Shown here piece by piece: positions 43,673 through 52,424 of a stretch of DNA of 64,000 bases. Position numbers and translations under genes: made by a program. Each line of letters starts with the position of its first letter. Position 1 is the stretch's first letter. The stretch lies in NCBI GenBank assembly GCA_937911325.1, contig CALDSD010000098.1:34322-98321 (forward strand), written 5' to 3'. Below the pieces are notes generated by a model. That model was not told where the DNA came from, did not search any database, and saw nothing but the letters and a program-made list of their open reading frames with translations. The DNA comes from an uncultured Neomegalonema sp. (GTDB lineage Bacteria; Pseudomonadota; Alphaproteobacteria; Rhodobacterales; Rhodobacteraceae).

Positions 43673-44734
43673 TCACTTCAGGCGCGGCAGCGCCAGCTCC
43701 TGCAAGCGAGACAGCGACAGGTCCGGCGACAACTTGTTCAAGCTGACCCATTCGCGGTGCTCGGACGAAACCTGCTCCTGAACCAGCGCGACAAAGGCGA
43801 GGACGCCTTCCCGATCGCCGACCGAGGCGGCGGCGCGCGCATCCGTCAATGGTCGACTGGCGAGGTCCTCCAGATTGCTGAACGTCGCGGCGTACCGCGT
43901 GGCGTTGCGCTCGTCCTGTCCGAGCAGCAGACGAGCGGCCAGCAAGCCTTGCAAGGCGGCTCCGATCGTGCCGAGGCCCAGGAAGATCCGGTTCTCTCGG
44001 TCGGCGGACATTTCAAAAGCGCTGAACAGCCCGCCGACGACAGGTATGTCGTTCCAGCCGATGCCCGTCAGCGTGAAGACGAGCGGTATCGAGGCCAGGA
44101 CGACCAAGACCATTGCGAACAAGCGCAGCCGGCTCGCCGTTCGCACGACGGTCGCGTGGTCGCGGCTGCGCTTGCCGTAATACGCGCGTTGGACGTCAAG
44201 TTGATACCGGCGGAAGTACTCGAGCTGAAGCGGAAGCAAGGGCGCTTCGCCGGCCTGGGGCGCTTCATCGGAAGAGGTCACCTCGGTGAAAAGCCGCATG
44301 CGGCGCACTTCGGCTTCTGCGCGCGCAAGCATCCAGCGCTCGAAGGGTTTCGCCCAGGTCGTCACCAACGAGAGCGCGAAGGATAGAAGGACCGAAACCC
44401 CCGTGACGATGGCGAAGACACGGCTCCATTCATTCATCGGAAAGAAGTCGACGCCTTCCAGAATGACGGCGATCGAGGCTGTGAGAACTGAGATGAACGA
44501 GAAGCGCGCGGACCAAAGCGAGGGGCCCTTGTACAGTTTCTGCGCGCGGCCAGCCTGTTCGTCGAAACGGATATGCTCGTCGATGATCTCTTTGGTCCCT
44601 GGGCGTTCGAGGATCCGCTTCAGCGCTCCGGCCTCGGGCTTCATCTGCTCGACATGCGCTTTGGGGCGGAGCAGCCAGTCTTGCGGCAGACCATCGCCGA
44701 TCGCTTCGATCGCCCGCTTTGCTTCCTCGTGCAT
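43673..44734 (-). CDS. Four-helix membrane protein resembling SLATT/DUF4231 proteins
   Basis: 353 residues with two pairs of membrane helices (about 75-95 and 103-125; 206-228 and 250-270). Each pair is preceded by a soluble helix; the second reads YFRRYQLDVQRAYYGKRSRD, close to the Q-x-x-YY-x-K pattern of SLATT/DUF4231 domains. SLATT proteins occur as predicted membrane effectors in nucleotide-sensing defence systems and also alone. No SMODS, SLOG or TIR partner is visible. The duplicated-domain gene upstream on the same strand, 63 bp away, is the only likely partner. Confidence 0.6.
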   Translation of the reverse strand: MHEEAKRAIEAIGDGLPQDWLLRPKAHVEQMKPEAGALKRILERPGTKEIIDEHIRFDEQAGRAQKLYKGPSLWSARFSFISVLTASIAVILEGVDFFPMNEWSRVFAIVTGVSVLLSFALSLVTTWAKPFERWMLARAEAEVRRMRLFTEVTSSDEAPQAGEAPLLPLQLEYFRRYQLDVQRAYYGKRSRDHATVVRTASRLRLFAMVLVVLASIPLVFTLTGIGWNDIPVVGGLFSAFEMSADRENRIFLGLGTIGAALQGLLAARLLLGQDERNATRYAATFSNLEDLASRPLTDARAAASVGDREGVLAFVALVQEQVSSEHREWVSLNKLSPDLSLSRLQELALPRLK

Positions 44735-44797
44735 GCCTGCCCCCGCTAAACCAGTGTCGTCGAGGGCCAGCTTAGTTCGTCGGAAGGCCGCCGTCGA

Positions 44798-45649
44798 TCA
44801 GGCGGCGGGGCTGGCGGTCGCGTTTGATCGAAGGCGGCCGATTTCCGCCAACGCCGCGTCGCGCGACTCAAAGAGGTTGGGGTCGAATGCGTCCGATTCG
44901 GCGCGGGTTGCGATTTCTTTCGAGGTCAAATCACACGCCGCATACCGGACTGATCCAAGTGAGTGGGCGAGGTTCAGCTTTTTTCCTCTTTGGGCGAAGG
45001 CGATCCAGGCTTCGGGATAGACTTTGCAGTTGGCGTAATTCACCGCGAAGTACCAGCGCGGGCGACCACTTGCGGCGATCCGTTTTTCGATCACGTCGTA
45101 GAACCCGTTGACAATCCGACTGTCGACGAAACTGAAGTCGCTAAAATCGGCGTCCATGACCTGCAGCTCGGGGTCAAAGCTGATGCGGGCGTCGAAATCG
45201 GCTTCAAGCGCGTCCTCGAGAGGTCGCGGCTCTGGATGTCGCGCTTCGTGCTCGGCCCGCATCGCGCGCAATTTCTCCACCGCCGCGTCCCGATTGGCGA
45301 TCAGATTCGCTTCAAACGCTTCGGCGTCGGCCCGGCGAGAGATCTCGCCCCCGATTTCCTCGGCGGTGTTGAAACGCACGGACCCCAGCGAGAACAACTT
45401 GTTGAACCGCTTGCCGCGGTTGGCGAAGGAGATCCAGGCTTCCGGGTGGATCTGACAGCGCAGGTAGTTGACCAGGAAGAACCAGCGTCGGCGGCTCGCG
45501 GCCGCCCGCCGTTCAAGCAAGTTGTACAGCGCCGCGACGTCCTCGCCGTTGCGAAGGACCATATCGGTCAAGTCGACTTCCAGGATGCGCTCATCTTCAT
45601 GCAGATGAATACGCGTATCGAGCGGGCGCTCTGCGACCGGCTGAGACAT
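44798..45649 (-). CDS. Protein with two tandem repeats of an unknown domain
   Basis: 283 residues made of two similar units, about 13-131 and 155-274, offset by roughly 143 residues. Both contain the pattern VNYxxCxxxPEAWIxFAxRGK followed by SLGSVR, and end with an AFxxNLxxxRDAA helix. The alternating strands and helices suggest an STAS-like or similar small alpha/beta fold, but this is a guess. No signal peptide or membrane segment. It precedes the SLATT-like gene on the same strand. Function unknown. Confidence 0.65.
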   Translation of the reverse strand: MSQPVAERPLDTRIHLHEDERILEVDLTDMVLRNGEDVAALYNLLERRAAASRRRWFFLVNYLRCQIHPEAWISFANRGKRFNKLFSLGSVRFNTAEEIGGEISRRADAEAFEANLIANRDAAVEKLRAMRAEHEARHPEPRPLEDALEADFDARISFDPELQVMDADFSDFSFVDSRIVNGFYDVIEKRIAASGRPRWYFAVNYANCKVYPEAWIAFAQRGKKLNLAHSLGSVRYAACDLTSKEIATRAESDAFDPNLFESRDAALAEIGRLRSNATASPAA

Positions 45650-45949
45650 GCCGATACCCCTTTGTTGCGCGCCGACCTTTTTCAGGTTGCGGCAATCGGA
45701 CCTTTACGGCCTCGTTCTGCAACTGGATGTCAAAAATCCGATCGGGTTTCAACGCCTCTGTCGCCGATCTGTGCGCGACTGTGACGAAGTGGCGCTGTAA
45801 AATGCAGGAAAATTCTATCATTCAGCAGTCGAGTGATAGTAAAACAGACTTCTGGAAATCGGGATTTAGCAAGCGAGAGCTTTGTGTGTGCAGGTCGCGT
45901 CTCCGAGCGGATCTGAGTATTCTATCCCGCGACCTGCACGAGCAATTCG
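45650..45949 (-). other. 300-bp AT-richer gap with two stem-loops
   Basis: No convincing gene. GTGCAGGTCGCG (45888-45899) and CGCGACCTGCAC (45928-45939) form a perfect 12-bp stem with a 28-nt loop, 10 bp beyond the SOUL stop. Further on, CTATCA (45815-45820) and TGATAG (45834-45839) make a 6-bp stem that, on the minus strand, is followed by AATTTT, a weak intrinsic terminator. The remainder upstream of 45649 should hold the promoter of the repeat-protein gene. A small RNA is possible. Confidence 0.4.
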
Positions 45950-46537
45950 TTACTGTGCGCTCACTTCGATGAGCACCTCATTGCGCCGCCATGGGCCAAG
46001 GGTCCAGGGCGGGTTGTAAAACGCCCATTCGGCCTGACCGACAGGCTCAAGGCCCTGCGACGTGATACAGGTGCGGAGATCCGCCTCTTTATCGGCAAGG
46101 TCGTCATCTCCGGCCCAACCGGAATAGCGAATGGCCGCCACGCGTCGAGCCGGCGTCTCTTGCAGTTTGACCCGCGCGTCTTCGGGCGTTGGAAGCGTCT
46201 GCATATCGAACCGCTCAGGCATGACGAACTGCATGTAGGTTTCTTCGGACCCCTGAGGCGCCATCAGCACCGGCGCGGTCATCTCGATTTCGCCCTCGGG
46301 GCGATCTTCCTCGAAGATGTAGCCGGCGAGGCGGCGAAAGGCGGTATTCGAGACGTCGCGCCGGTCGCCGGCCTCGGTCGTCTCGGCGACGATCAGTGTG
46401 GGGTAATCACGGATCTCGAAGTCTCCGTCCTCGCGGACGAGCGTGTAGTTCGGCTCTTCAACGGCCGCCTGCGTGGGGTGCGCGACGCCTGCGACGACGA
46501 TCGCTAAGGCGGGCAGCACCATCAACCAATTGGACAT
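45950..46537 (-). CDS. SOUL heme-binding-family protein, exported
   Basis: 195 residues. A signal peptide (MVLPALAIVVAGVAHPTQAA, about residues 6-25) is followed by the SOUL domain: NYTLVREDGDFEIRDYPTLI, NTAFRRLAGYIF, EIEMTAPVLM and the C-terminal EWAFYNPPWTLGPWRRNEVLI, all diagnostic. SOUL/HBP proteins bind heme or tetrapyrroles; the bacterial role is unclear. A periplasmic location is likely. No heme-uptake genes are adjacent. Confidence 0.92.
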   Translation of the reverse strand: MSNWLMVLPALAIVVAGVAHPTQAAVEEPNYTLVREDGDFEIRDYPTLIVAETTEAGDRRDVSNTAFRRLAGYIFEEDRPEGEIEMTAPVLMAPQGSEETYMQFVMPERFDMQTLPTPEDARVKLQETPARRVAAIRYSGWAGDDDLADKEADLRTCITSQGLEPVGQAEWAFYNPPWTLGPWRRNEVLIEVSAQ

Positions 46538-46861
46538 TTGCGCCTCCTTTCAGGCTGTAACTGGTATTCGTTCAGAGTCGCCAGTCGGATCATCAAGAGG
46601 CGCCATGACTGCGGCGGATGCCCTTGAACGCGAGACGGCGACAGGCGCTTTGCTTTGGTCTTCACATTTCAGGCGACGCATTTCTGGTCGCTGAGCCCGC
46701 TCGTTGGCGTCTGGGCCTTTGTCTTTGCAATCAATCACCTAGGGATTTCGTCGGATGTTCTGGCACGTCAGATGGTCGTTGCGATCGCATCTCGACCCCG
46801 AAATGGACGCAATTGCGCATAAACCGCTCGGTCGGACAGGCAGAGGATCACGGCTGCGACG
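46538..46861. other. 324-bp divergent intergenic region
   Basis: This separates the divergent SOUL and EEP-family genes and should contain both promoters. The short open frames in it lack ribosome sites and family likeness. I see no strong repeat, RNA gene or riboswitch. Confidence 0.5.
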
Positions 46862-47851
46862 ATGGCGGGTTTGCTAAGAGGTGTTTTGGGACTGGCTGGC
46901 GCGCTCTTGCTGCTGGGCGCGGGTTTCGGCTTGTTCGTGGGGCTGTTCGGCGCCCAGGCGCCTGAAGCGGACACATTCGCCCATTTTCGACTGCACTTTG
47001 CGTTGGCGGCTGTCGGCGCCGCGGTCCTTGGCGTTCTGTCGTCAAGCTGGCGCCTGGCCTTGACAGGGTTGGCTGCGGCAGGCGGCGGCGTTGCTTTGCT
47101 CGGACCCGCTTTGCTCGAAGCCCAAAGACCCGTGGACCCTGCAGCATGCGGCGCGCGCGTGCTCACAGTCGCGACGGCCAACGTGCTCTACGTGAACGAT
47201 TTCAACGCCGAAGCCGCGGCGGCGCTTGATCGCGTCGACGTCGACATCCTCGTAACCCAGGAGACGTCCGAAGCTTTCTGGAACGAGGCGAGCGGACTGC
47301 AGCAAAGGTTTCCGCACCGCGTTGCGCGGCTCCGGACCCTTACGCCGACTTACAATGTGGTGCTGTGGTCGAAGTTTCCGCTGAGAGACGGCGTCGAGAA
47401 CAATTTGTCCCCCGACGCGCCGATGCGCGCGCAAGCGATCGTCGATCTGGGCGGCGGACTTGAGCTGGGCGTTGTCGGGCTTCATTTCAGTCTGCCGGCG
47501 CCGATCCAACAGAACCAACGCTCGCAGGGCCTTGCATTGGGCGCCTTGATGAACGGACTGCCGGACCAGCGCATTCTGCTTGGCGATTTCAACGCGTCTC
47601 CGAGGAGCGCGCAAATGCGGATTGTTCAGGAGCAAAGCGGCTCGGAGATCATTGGCGGTCTGCGTCGAACGTGGCGGGGCGGCTATCCAAACCCGTCTGG
47701 GCCCGAGCCCATCCCCTCGGCGCTCGGGAATCAGATCGATCATATCTTGGTGAGCGAAGGGATCGGCGTTATCGCCGTCGACACATTCGACATCCCCGGA
47801 TCAGATCACTTGGGAGTACGTGCGACGATTGAGGTCCCAGAACCCTGCTGA
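46862..47851 (+). CDS. Membrane-anchored endonuclease/exonuclease/phosphatase-family protein
   Basis: 329 residues. Two to three N-terminal membrane segments (residues about 3-27, 40-62 and 66-85) precede an EEP domain at about 100-325 with TVATANVLYVNDF, DILVTQETSEAFW, LGVVGLHFSLP, ILLGDFNASPRSAQ and the catalytic SDHLGVRATI. The layout matches the bacterial EEP proteins with a transmembrane head, whose active domain faces the periplasm. Substrate may be a nucleic acid or a phosphoester; not determined. Confidence 0.88.
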   Translation: MAGLLRGVLGLAGALLLLGAGFGLFVGLFGAQAPEADTFAHFRLHFALAAVGAAVLGVLSSSWRLALTGLAAAGGGVALLGPALLEAQRPVDPAACGARVLTVATANVLYVNDFNAEAAAALDRVDVDILVTQETSEAFWNEASGLQQRFPHRVARLRTLTPTYNVVLWSKFPLRDGVENNLSPDAPMRAQAIVDLGGGLELGVVGLHFSLPAPIQQNQRSQGLALGALMNGLPDQRILLGDFNASPRSAQMRIVQEQSGSEIIGGLRRTWRGGYPNPSGPEPIPSALGNQIDHILVSEGIGVIAVDTFDIPGSDHLGVRATIEVPEPC

Positions 47852-47936
47852 GAGCCTGTAATCGCTCTGGAATCGCCGCGTCGGCCTCGATAATGTCCGC
47901 GTCAAACAGCCGAATAAGACGCAAGGAACAGCCGCG

Positions 47937-49712
47937 ATGGCCGATGGGAACGCCACCTCCAAATTCGACAAGTCTAAGCTTGTCAGCCGCCATGTGACCG
48001 AAGGCCCGGCGCGGGCGCCGCACCGGTCTTACTTTTACGCCATGGGCCTAACCGAGGAGGAGATCCATCGTCCATTCGTCGGCGTGGCGACTTGCTGGAA
48101 CGAGGCCGCGCCCTGCAATATTGCGCTCAATCGGCAGGCGCAGGCGGTGAAGCTCGGCGTCAAGGAGGGCAAAGGCACCCCACGCGAGTTCACGACGATC
48201 ACGGTCACCGACGGCATCGCCATGGGCCATGAGGGCATGCGCTCTTCGCTCGCGTCGCGCGATGCGATCGCCGACACGGTCGAGCTGACGATGCGCGGGC
48301 ACGCCTACGACGCGGTCGTTGGGTTGGCTGGCTGCGACAAGTCGCTGCCGGGCATGATGATGGCGATGGTGCGCCTCAACGTGCCGAGCGTGTTCGTCTA
48401 TGGCGGATCGATCCTGCCAGGGCGCGCGCCGAAAGGGGCGGACGTTCCGGACGAGTTCGCGGATCGCGATCTCACGGTCCAGGACATGTTCGAGGCGGTG
48501 GGCAAGCACCAGAGCGGCAACCTCTCTGACGCGGCGCTGGAGGTTCTTGAGCGCGTGGCGTGTCCTTCTGCGGGCGCCTGTGGCGGACAATTCACCGCCA
48601 ACACGATGGCGTGCGTCTCCGAGGCGATCGGCTTGGCGCTGCCGAACTCATCCGGAGCGCCCGCGCCCTATGAGAGCCGCGATCAGTATTGCGAGGCCTC
48701 GGGTCGCGCCGTGATGAACCTGATCGCCAGCGGCGTGCGCGCCCGCGACGTGGTCACGCGCGAGAGCCTGGAAAACGCCGCACGCGTCGTCGCCTGCACT
48801 GGCGGGTCGACCAACGCCGGACTGCACCTTCCGGCGATCGCGCATGAGGCCGTCATCAAGTTCGACCTCGAAGACGTCTGCGCGAGCTTCAAGTCGACGC
48901 CGTACTTCGTCGATCTAAAGCCGGGCGGCAAATACGTGGCGAAGGATCTCTACGAGGCCGGCGGCGTGCCGATGGTGATGAAGCAGCTGATGAAGGCTGG
49001 GTTGCTCCACGGCGACTGCATGACCTCGACCGGTAAAACCGTCGCCGAAAACCTCGCCGAAGTGTCGGGCGACGTCGACGGCGCGGTCATCTATCCAATC
49101 GACACGCCGATCTCCGCGACGGGCGGGGTCGTCGGCCTTAAGGGCAACCTGGCTCCGGAGGGCGCGATTGTGAAGGTCGCCGGGCTCGAGGGCGAGCAGA
49201 TGAAGTTCCGCGGTCCGGCGCGCGTCTTCGAGTGTGAAGAGGATGCGTTCGAGGCGGTCAAAGCGCGCGCTTACAAGGAAGGCGAGGTGCTCGTCATCCG
49301 CAATGAAGGGCCCAAAGGCGGTCCGGGCATGCGCGAGATGCTGGCGACCACCGCTGCGATCTCCGGCCAGGGCATGGGCAAGAAGGTGGCGCTGATCACC
49401 GATGGGCGGTTCTCGGGGGCGCCCCGCGGTTTCTGTATCGGCCATGTCGGTCCGGAGGCGGCGGTGGGCGGGCCCATCGGTCTGTTGAAGGACGGAGACG
49501 TGATCGAGATCGATGCGGTCGAGGGCACGATTTCGGTGGACCTGCCCGATGCGGAGCTGGCCGAGCGCAGGGCTCAATGGACAGGCCCGAAGCCGACGAT
49601 CTACGGCGCTGGCGCCGTGTGGAAATACGCGCAGCTCGCCGGCCCCGCCAAAGACGGGGCGGTGCCGCATCCGGGCGGCGGCGAAGAAGGTCACTGCTAC
49701 GCGGACCTTTGA
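47937..49712 (+). CDS. ilvD: Dihydroxy-acid dehydratase
   Basis: 591 residues of the IlvD/Edd family. Cluster-ligand cysteines lie in [25 protein letters not shown] and [16 protein letters not shown]. The C-terminal [20 protein letters not shown] motif and the length favour IlvD over Edd or sugar-acid dehydratases. It makes 2-oxo acids in valine and isoleucine synthesis, in the cytoplasm, and needs an Fe-S cluster. No other ilv gene is in the window, so it stands alone. The 85-bp upstream gap shows no leader peptide rich in branched-chain codons. Confidence 0.95.
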   Translation: MADGNATSKFDKSKLVSRHVTEGPARAPHRSYFYAMGLTEEEIHRPFVGVATCWNEAAPCNIALNRQAQAVKLGVKEGKGTPREFTTITVTDGIAMGHEGMRSSLASRDAIADTVELTMRGHAYDAVVGLAGCDKSLPGMMMAMVRLNVPSVFVYGGSILPGRAPKGADVPDEFADRDLTVQDMFEAVGKHQSGNLSDAALEVLERVACPSAGACGGQFTANTMACVSEAIGLALPNSSGAPAPYESRDQYCEASGRAVMNLIASGVRARDVVTRESLENAARVVACTGGSTNAGLHLPAIAHEAVIKFDLEDVCASFKSTPYFVDLKPGGKYVAKDLYEAGGVPMVMKQLMKAGLLHGDCMTSTGKTVAENLAEVSGDVDGAVIYPIDTPISATGGVVGLKGNLAPEGAIVKVAGLEGEQMKFRGPARVFECEEDAFEAVKARAYKEGEVLVIRNEGPKGGPGMREMLATTAAISGQGMGKKVALITDGRFSGAPRGFCIGHVGPEAAVGGPIGLLKDGDVIEIDAVEGTISVDLPDAELAERRAQWTGPKPTIYGAGAVWKYAQLAGPAKDGAVPHPGGGEEGHCYADL

Positions 49713-49837
49713 CAGCTCCGACTGTGCGTAGGTGAGCATGTGACGCGCATTGACGCGCGTTGCATGGGACCGTGGGTTCTGTACTCACGACCCTACGAGC
49801 CGCCGCCGCGTCGCCGCGCGATACCTAGGGGAACACG

Positions 49838-50281
49838 ATGTCGTCCACGCAAATGCTCTTCCTGAGACTCTCGGCCGGCCTCTGGGTCGTCTGGGGACTT
49901 GTGCATATGCTGGGTGGCGTATTGACCATGGCGCAGCCTGCGCCGGACGCCTTTGCAGGCATCGCGGCAGCCGTCGACCCCGCAGCTCTGCAGGCCGACT
50001 ATCATCCGGCGGTGAGCGCGATACTGAATCAGCACGGTTGGAACCTGCTCTGGGCCGGAGCCGCCACCTGTATCGGGGCGATCTTCATCTGGAGAGCCAA
50101 CATGACCGCGATCTGGGTGACGGCGATGATCGGGGGGCTGTTCGACATCGGCTATTTCGTCTTTGTCGATCTCGGCGGCTTTGGAACTTTCTTTCCGGGA
50201 ACCTTGATGACGATCGTTTCAGCGACCGCCATCGCCCTGAGTGGTTGGGTTTGGGTGGTTCACCGCGACGCGCAGTCCTGA
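49838..50281 (+). CDS. Four-helix membrane protein of unknown function
   Basis: 147 residues with four hydrophobic segments (LSAGLWVVWGLVHMLGGVL, NLLWAGAATCIGAIFIW, IWVTAMIGGLFDIGYFVFV and TLMTIVSATAIALSGWVWVV). It probably lies in the inner membrane. The conserved WGLVHMLGG and GWNLLWAG stretches suggest a small DoxX-like or unnamed family, which I cannot assign. It stands alone between ilvD and a secreted-protein gene. Confidence 0.65.
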   Translation: MSSTQMLFLRLSAGLWVVWGLVHMLGGVLTMAQPAPDAFAGIAAAVDPAALQADYHPAVSAILNQHGWNLLWAGAATCIGAIFIWRANMTAIWVTAMIGGLFDIGYFVFVDLGGFGTFFPGTLMTIVSATAIALSGWVWVVHRDAQS

Positions 50282-50388
50282 AATGCGCTAGATCTGGGCA
50301 ATTCTGTGGATTTTCACATTACTGTTTCGCATTCAGCCAAAATCTAGTATGTCTTCTCGTTGAGGAGACTACATAGAGAGGGCTGTTG

Positions 50389-51027
50389 ATGAGGTTTGCT
50401 CGCCTCTACTCAGCAATCGCCTGCGCGCCAATCGTGATGGCCGCAGCGCTTGCTGGTGCCGCATCTGCGCAATCAGTGCAATCCGTCGCGCCCGGCTTCT
50501 GCGAATTGCGCGAGCCGGATGTAAAGCTGCCGCCAGCCGTTATTGGCGACAACGCGGTGTTGCGGTTCGTCTCCTGCGCTGAACTGGCGGAGTGGCGGAC
50601 CGGAGACCGGACGAGCTTTGACACCTTTGGCGCGGTCTCGATCGACGCCGAGGCCTTGTCGCTTGGCGAAACGCTTGGGCAGGCCCTGGGGCCGGACGCG
50701 GCAGCGGGAATGGCCCGAACCAATCTTTCGGCCGCGGATATTGATCGACAGCTCGACATCATTGCCGCGGCGTTGATTGAGGGCGAGCGTGCTTATCTCG
50801 GCGCGCTGGATCATGGCGAGTCGATCCGAATGACCGCCGAATTCGTGCGCTTCGAAGGCGCCGCTCACGTGCACATGCTGATGACGGCGACGCTCGACAG
50901 CCAGGGGCGCAAGATCCGACGCGTGCTTGTCCTGCCGTACTCGGACGGGGACACGTTGCGGTACATGCTGGCGTCTCTGCGCGCGAGCGCAGCGGCTGAC
51001 CAGATTGCGATGCTCTCAACGAACTGA
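50389..51027 (+). CDS. Secreted protein of unknown function
   Basis: 212 residues from the ATG at 50389, with Shine-Dalgarno AGAGAGGG 6 nt before it. The signal peptide (about MRFARLYSAIACAPIVMAAA, then LAGAASA) is cleaved before QSVQ. The mature part has two cysteines (GFCELR, VSCAEL) and ends in a mixed alpha/beta block (MTATLDSQGRKIRRVLVLPY). No known domain recognised. Convergent with xthA, 11 bp apart. Confidence 0.65.
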   Translation: MRFARLYSAIACAPIVMAAALAGAASAQSVQSVAPGFCELREPDVKLPPAVIGDNAVLRFVSCAELAEWRTGDRTSFDTFGAVSIDAEALSLGETLGQALGPDAAAGMARTNLSAADIDRQLDIIAAALIEGERAYLGALDHGESIRMTAEFVRFEGAAHVHMLMTATLDSQGRKIRRVLVLPYSDGDTLRYMLASLRASAAADQIAMLSTN

Positions 51028-51038
51028 TCTAGGCGGGC

Positions 51039-51821
51039 TCAGAGCGCAAGTTCGCACCAGACAGGCGTGTGATCGGACGGTTTCTCGCCGCCGCGCACGT
51101 CCTTCTCGATACCCGAGCCAACCAGCCGATCGGCGGCCTGGGGCGTCAGCAGGATGTGGTCGATGCCGATCCCGTCGTTCTTGCGCCAGGCGCCGGCCTG
51201 ATAGTCCCAGAAGGTGTAGGTTTCGGCGCCCGGGTGCAGCGTCCGATAGGCGTCGGTGAACCCGAGATACAGGATCCGCTGAAACGCGTCGCGCGTCTGC
51301 GGCAGGAACAGCGCGTCGTCGCGCCAGTCGTTCGGTCTGGCCACATCCTCCGCCTGCGGCATGACGTTGTAGTCGCCCGCCATCAGCGCGATCTCTTCGT
51401 TGGCGAGAAGCTCCTGCGCGCGCGCGTGCAGCCGTTCCATCCAGGCGAGCTTGTAGTCGTACTTTGGGCCGGGGGCTGGATTGCCGTTCGGCAGATACAG
51501 CCCGCAGACCCGCACGGCTGCGGCGTCCCCGCTGATCACCGCTTCGATCCAGCGCGCCTGATCATCCTCATCGTCGCCCGGCAGCCCTCGCGAGACGTCC
51601 TCGATCGGGCGTTTCGACAGGATGGCGACGCCGTTGAAACTCTTCTGGCCATGCGTCTCGACATTGTAGCCGAGCTCTTCGAACGGCTCTCTGGGGAAGG
51701 TTTCGTCCTGGCTCTTGATCTCTTGCAGGAGGGCGACGTCCGGCGCGCTGGACTTGAGCCAGTCGAGCACGGCCGGAAGGCGCGCCTTGACGCCGTTGAT
51801 GTTGAAAGTCGCGATTTTCAT
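51039..51821 (-). CDS. xthA: Exodeoxyribonuclease III
   Basis: 260 residues from the ATG at 51819-51821 (KIATFNINGVKARLPAVLDW). The EEP-fold AP-endonuclease motifs are ALLQEIKSQDETFP (metal Glu), GLYLPNGNPAPGPKYDYKLAW, MAGDYNVMPQAEDV, the helix FLGFTDAYRTLHPG and the terminal SDHTPVWCELAL. It repairs abasic sites and trims 3' ends. It is unlike the membrane-tethered EEP protein at 46862, which is a different branch. Confidence 0.93.
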   Translation of the reverse strand: MKIATFNINGVKARLPAVLDWLKSSAPDVALLQEIKSQDETFPREPFEELGYNVETHGQKSFNGVAILSKRPIEDVSRGLPGDDEDDQARWIEAVISGDAAAVRVCGLYLPNGNPAPGPKYDYKLAWMERLHARAQELLANEEIALMAGDYNVMPQAEDVARPNDWRDDALFLPQTRDAFQRILYLGFTDAYRTLHPGAETYTFWDYQAGAWRKNDGIGIDHILLTPQAADRLVGSGIEKDVRGGEKPSDHTPVWCELAL

Positions 51822-51985
51822 CGTTGTAGGATTAGACGCGACGACGACGGAGCCCAAGCCTTTATCGACGGATCAAGAAAAACACTCGGACTTGCTGGAA
51901 TCCGCAACAGCGGGGTGGTTGTCATTGTTGTCCCGCAAGCCGATGTGCGTGCTCGCCGAACACATCCTGTGAAAAGGGAAGCCCA

Positions 51986-52420
51986 ATGACCACCGCCTTC
52001 AACAAGACTGCTCTTGCGCTCTGCGCCCTCGTCGGAACCGCGGCCTGCGCGCAAACCGACGCCACGCCGACGCCGCCCGACGCCACGGCGTCCTGCCCTG
52101 TGATCGACAGCCGCGATTGGCGCGCCTGGGTGGACGCGGAGGCCGGCGGCTCAAGGGTTCTGAGGGTCTCCGGCGAGGTGGACTTGCCAACGCCGGGCTA
52201 CAGCGCCGCGTGGCGTCTGGGTCCCGCTGACCGGCGGGCGCCGCCGGCTCAATTCCTTGATCTCGCCTTCGCGGCGCCGGACGGGATCGTCGCTCAAGTC
52301 GTCACCTCGACGCAGGTGTCGTATCAGGGCGACGCCGTTTACCCCGCCTATCGCGCCATCCGCATCCGATGCGGCGACCGGGTTCTGGCGGAGATCACCG
52401 AGATCCCCGAAGCGCTGTAA
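51986..52420 (+). CDS. Small exported protein, possible lipoprotein
   Basis: 144 residues. The N terminus (NKTALALCALVGTAACAQT) is a signal sequence; GTAAC resembles a lipobox but has Thr at the -3 position, so lipid attachment is uncertain. The mature domain has about three strands (RVLRVSGEVDLPTPGYSAAW, VAQVVTSTQVSYQG, IRIRCGDRVLAEIT). The fold may be Ig-like, by eye. Function unknown. It is convergent with the MuiA-like gene, 4 bp apart. Confidence 0.65.
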   Translation: MTTAFNKTALALCALVGTAACAQTDATPTPPDATASCPVIDSRDWRAWVDAEAGGSRVLRVSGEVDLPTPGYSAAWRLGPADRRAPPAQFLDLAFAAPDGIVAQVVTSTQVSYQGDAVYPAYRAIRIRCGDRVLAEITEIPEAL

Positions 52421-52424
52421 GCGA

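Noticed and set aside
45727..45972. Possible 81-residue gene in the gap after the SOUL gene
   Set aside because: No ribosome site, it crosses the 12-bp stem and the SOUL gene end, and its composition is not protein-like for this genome.
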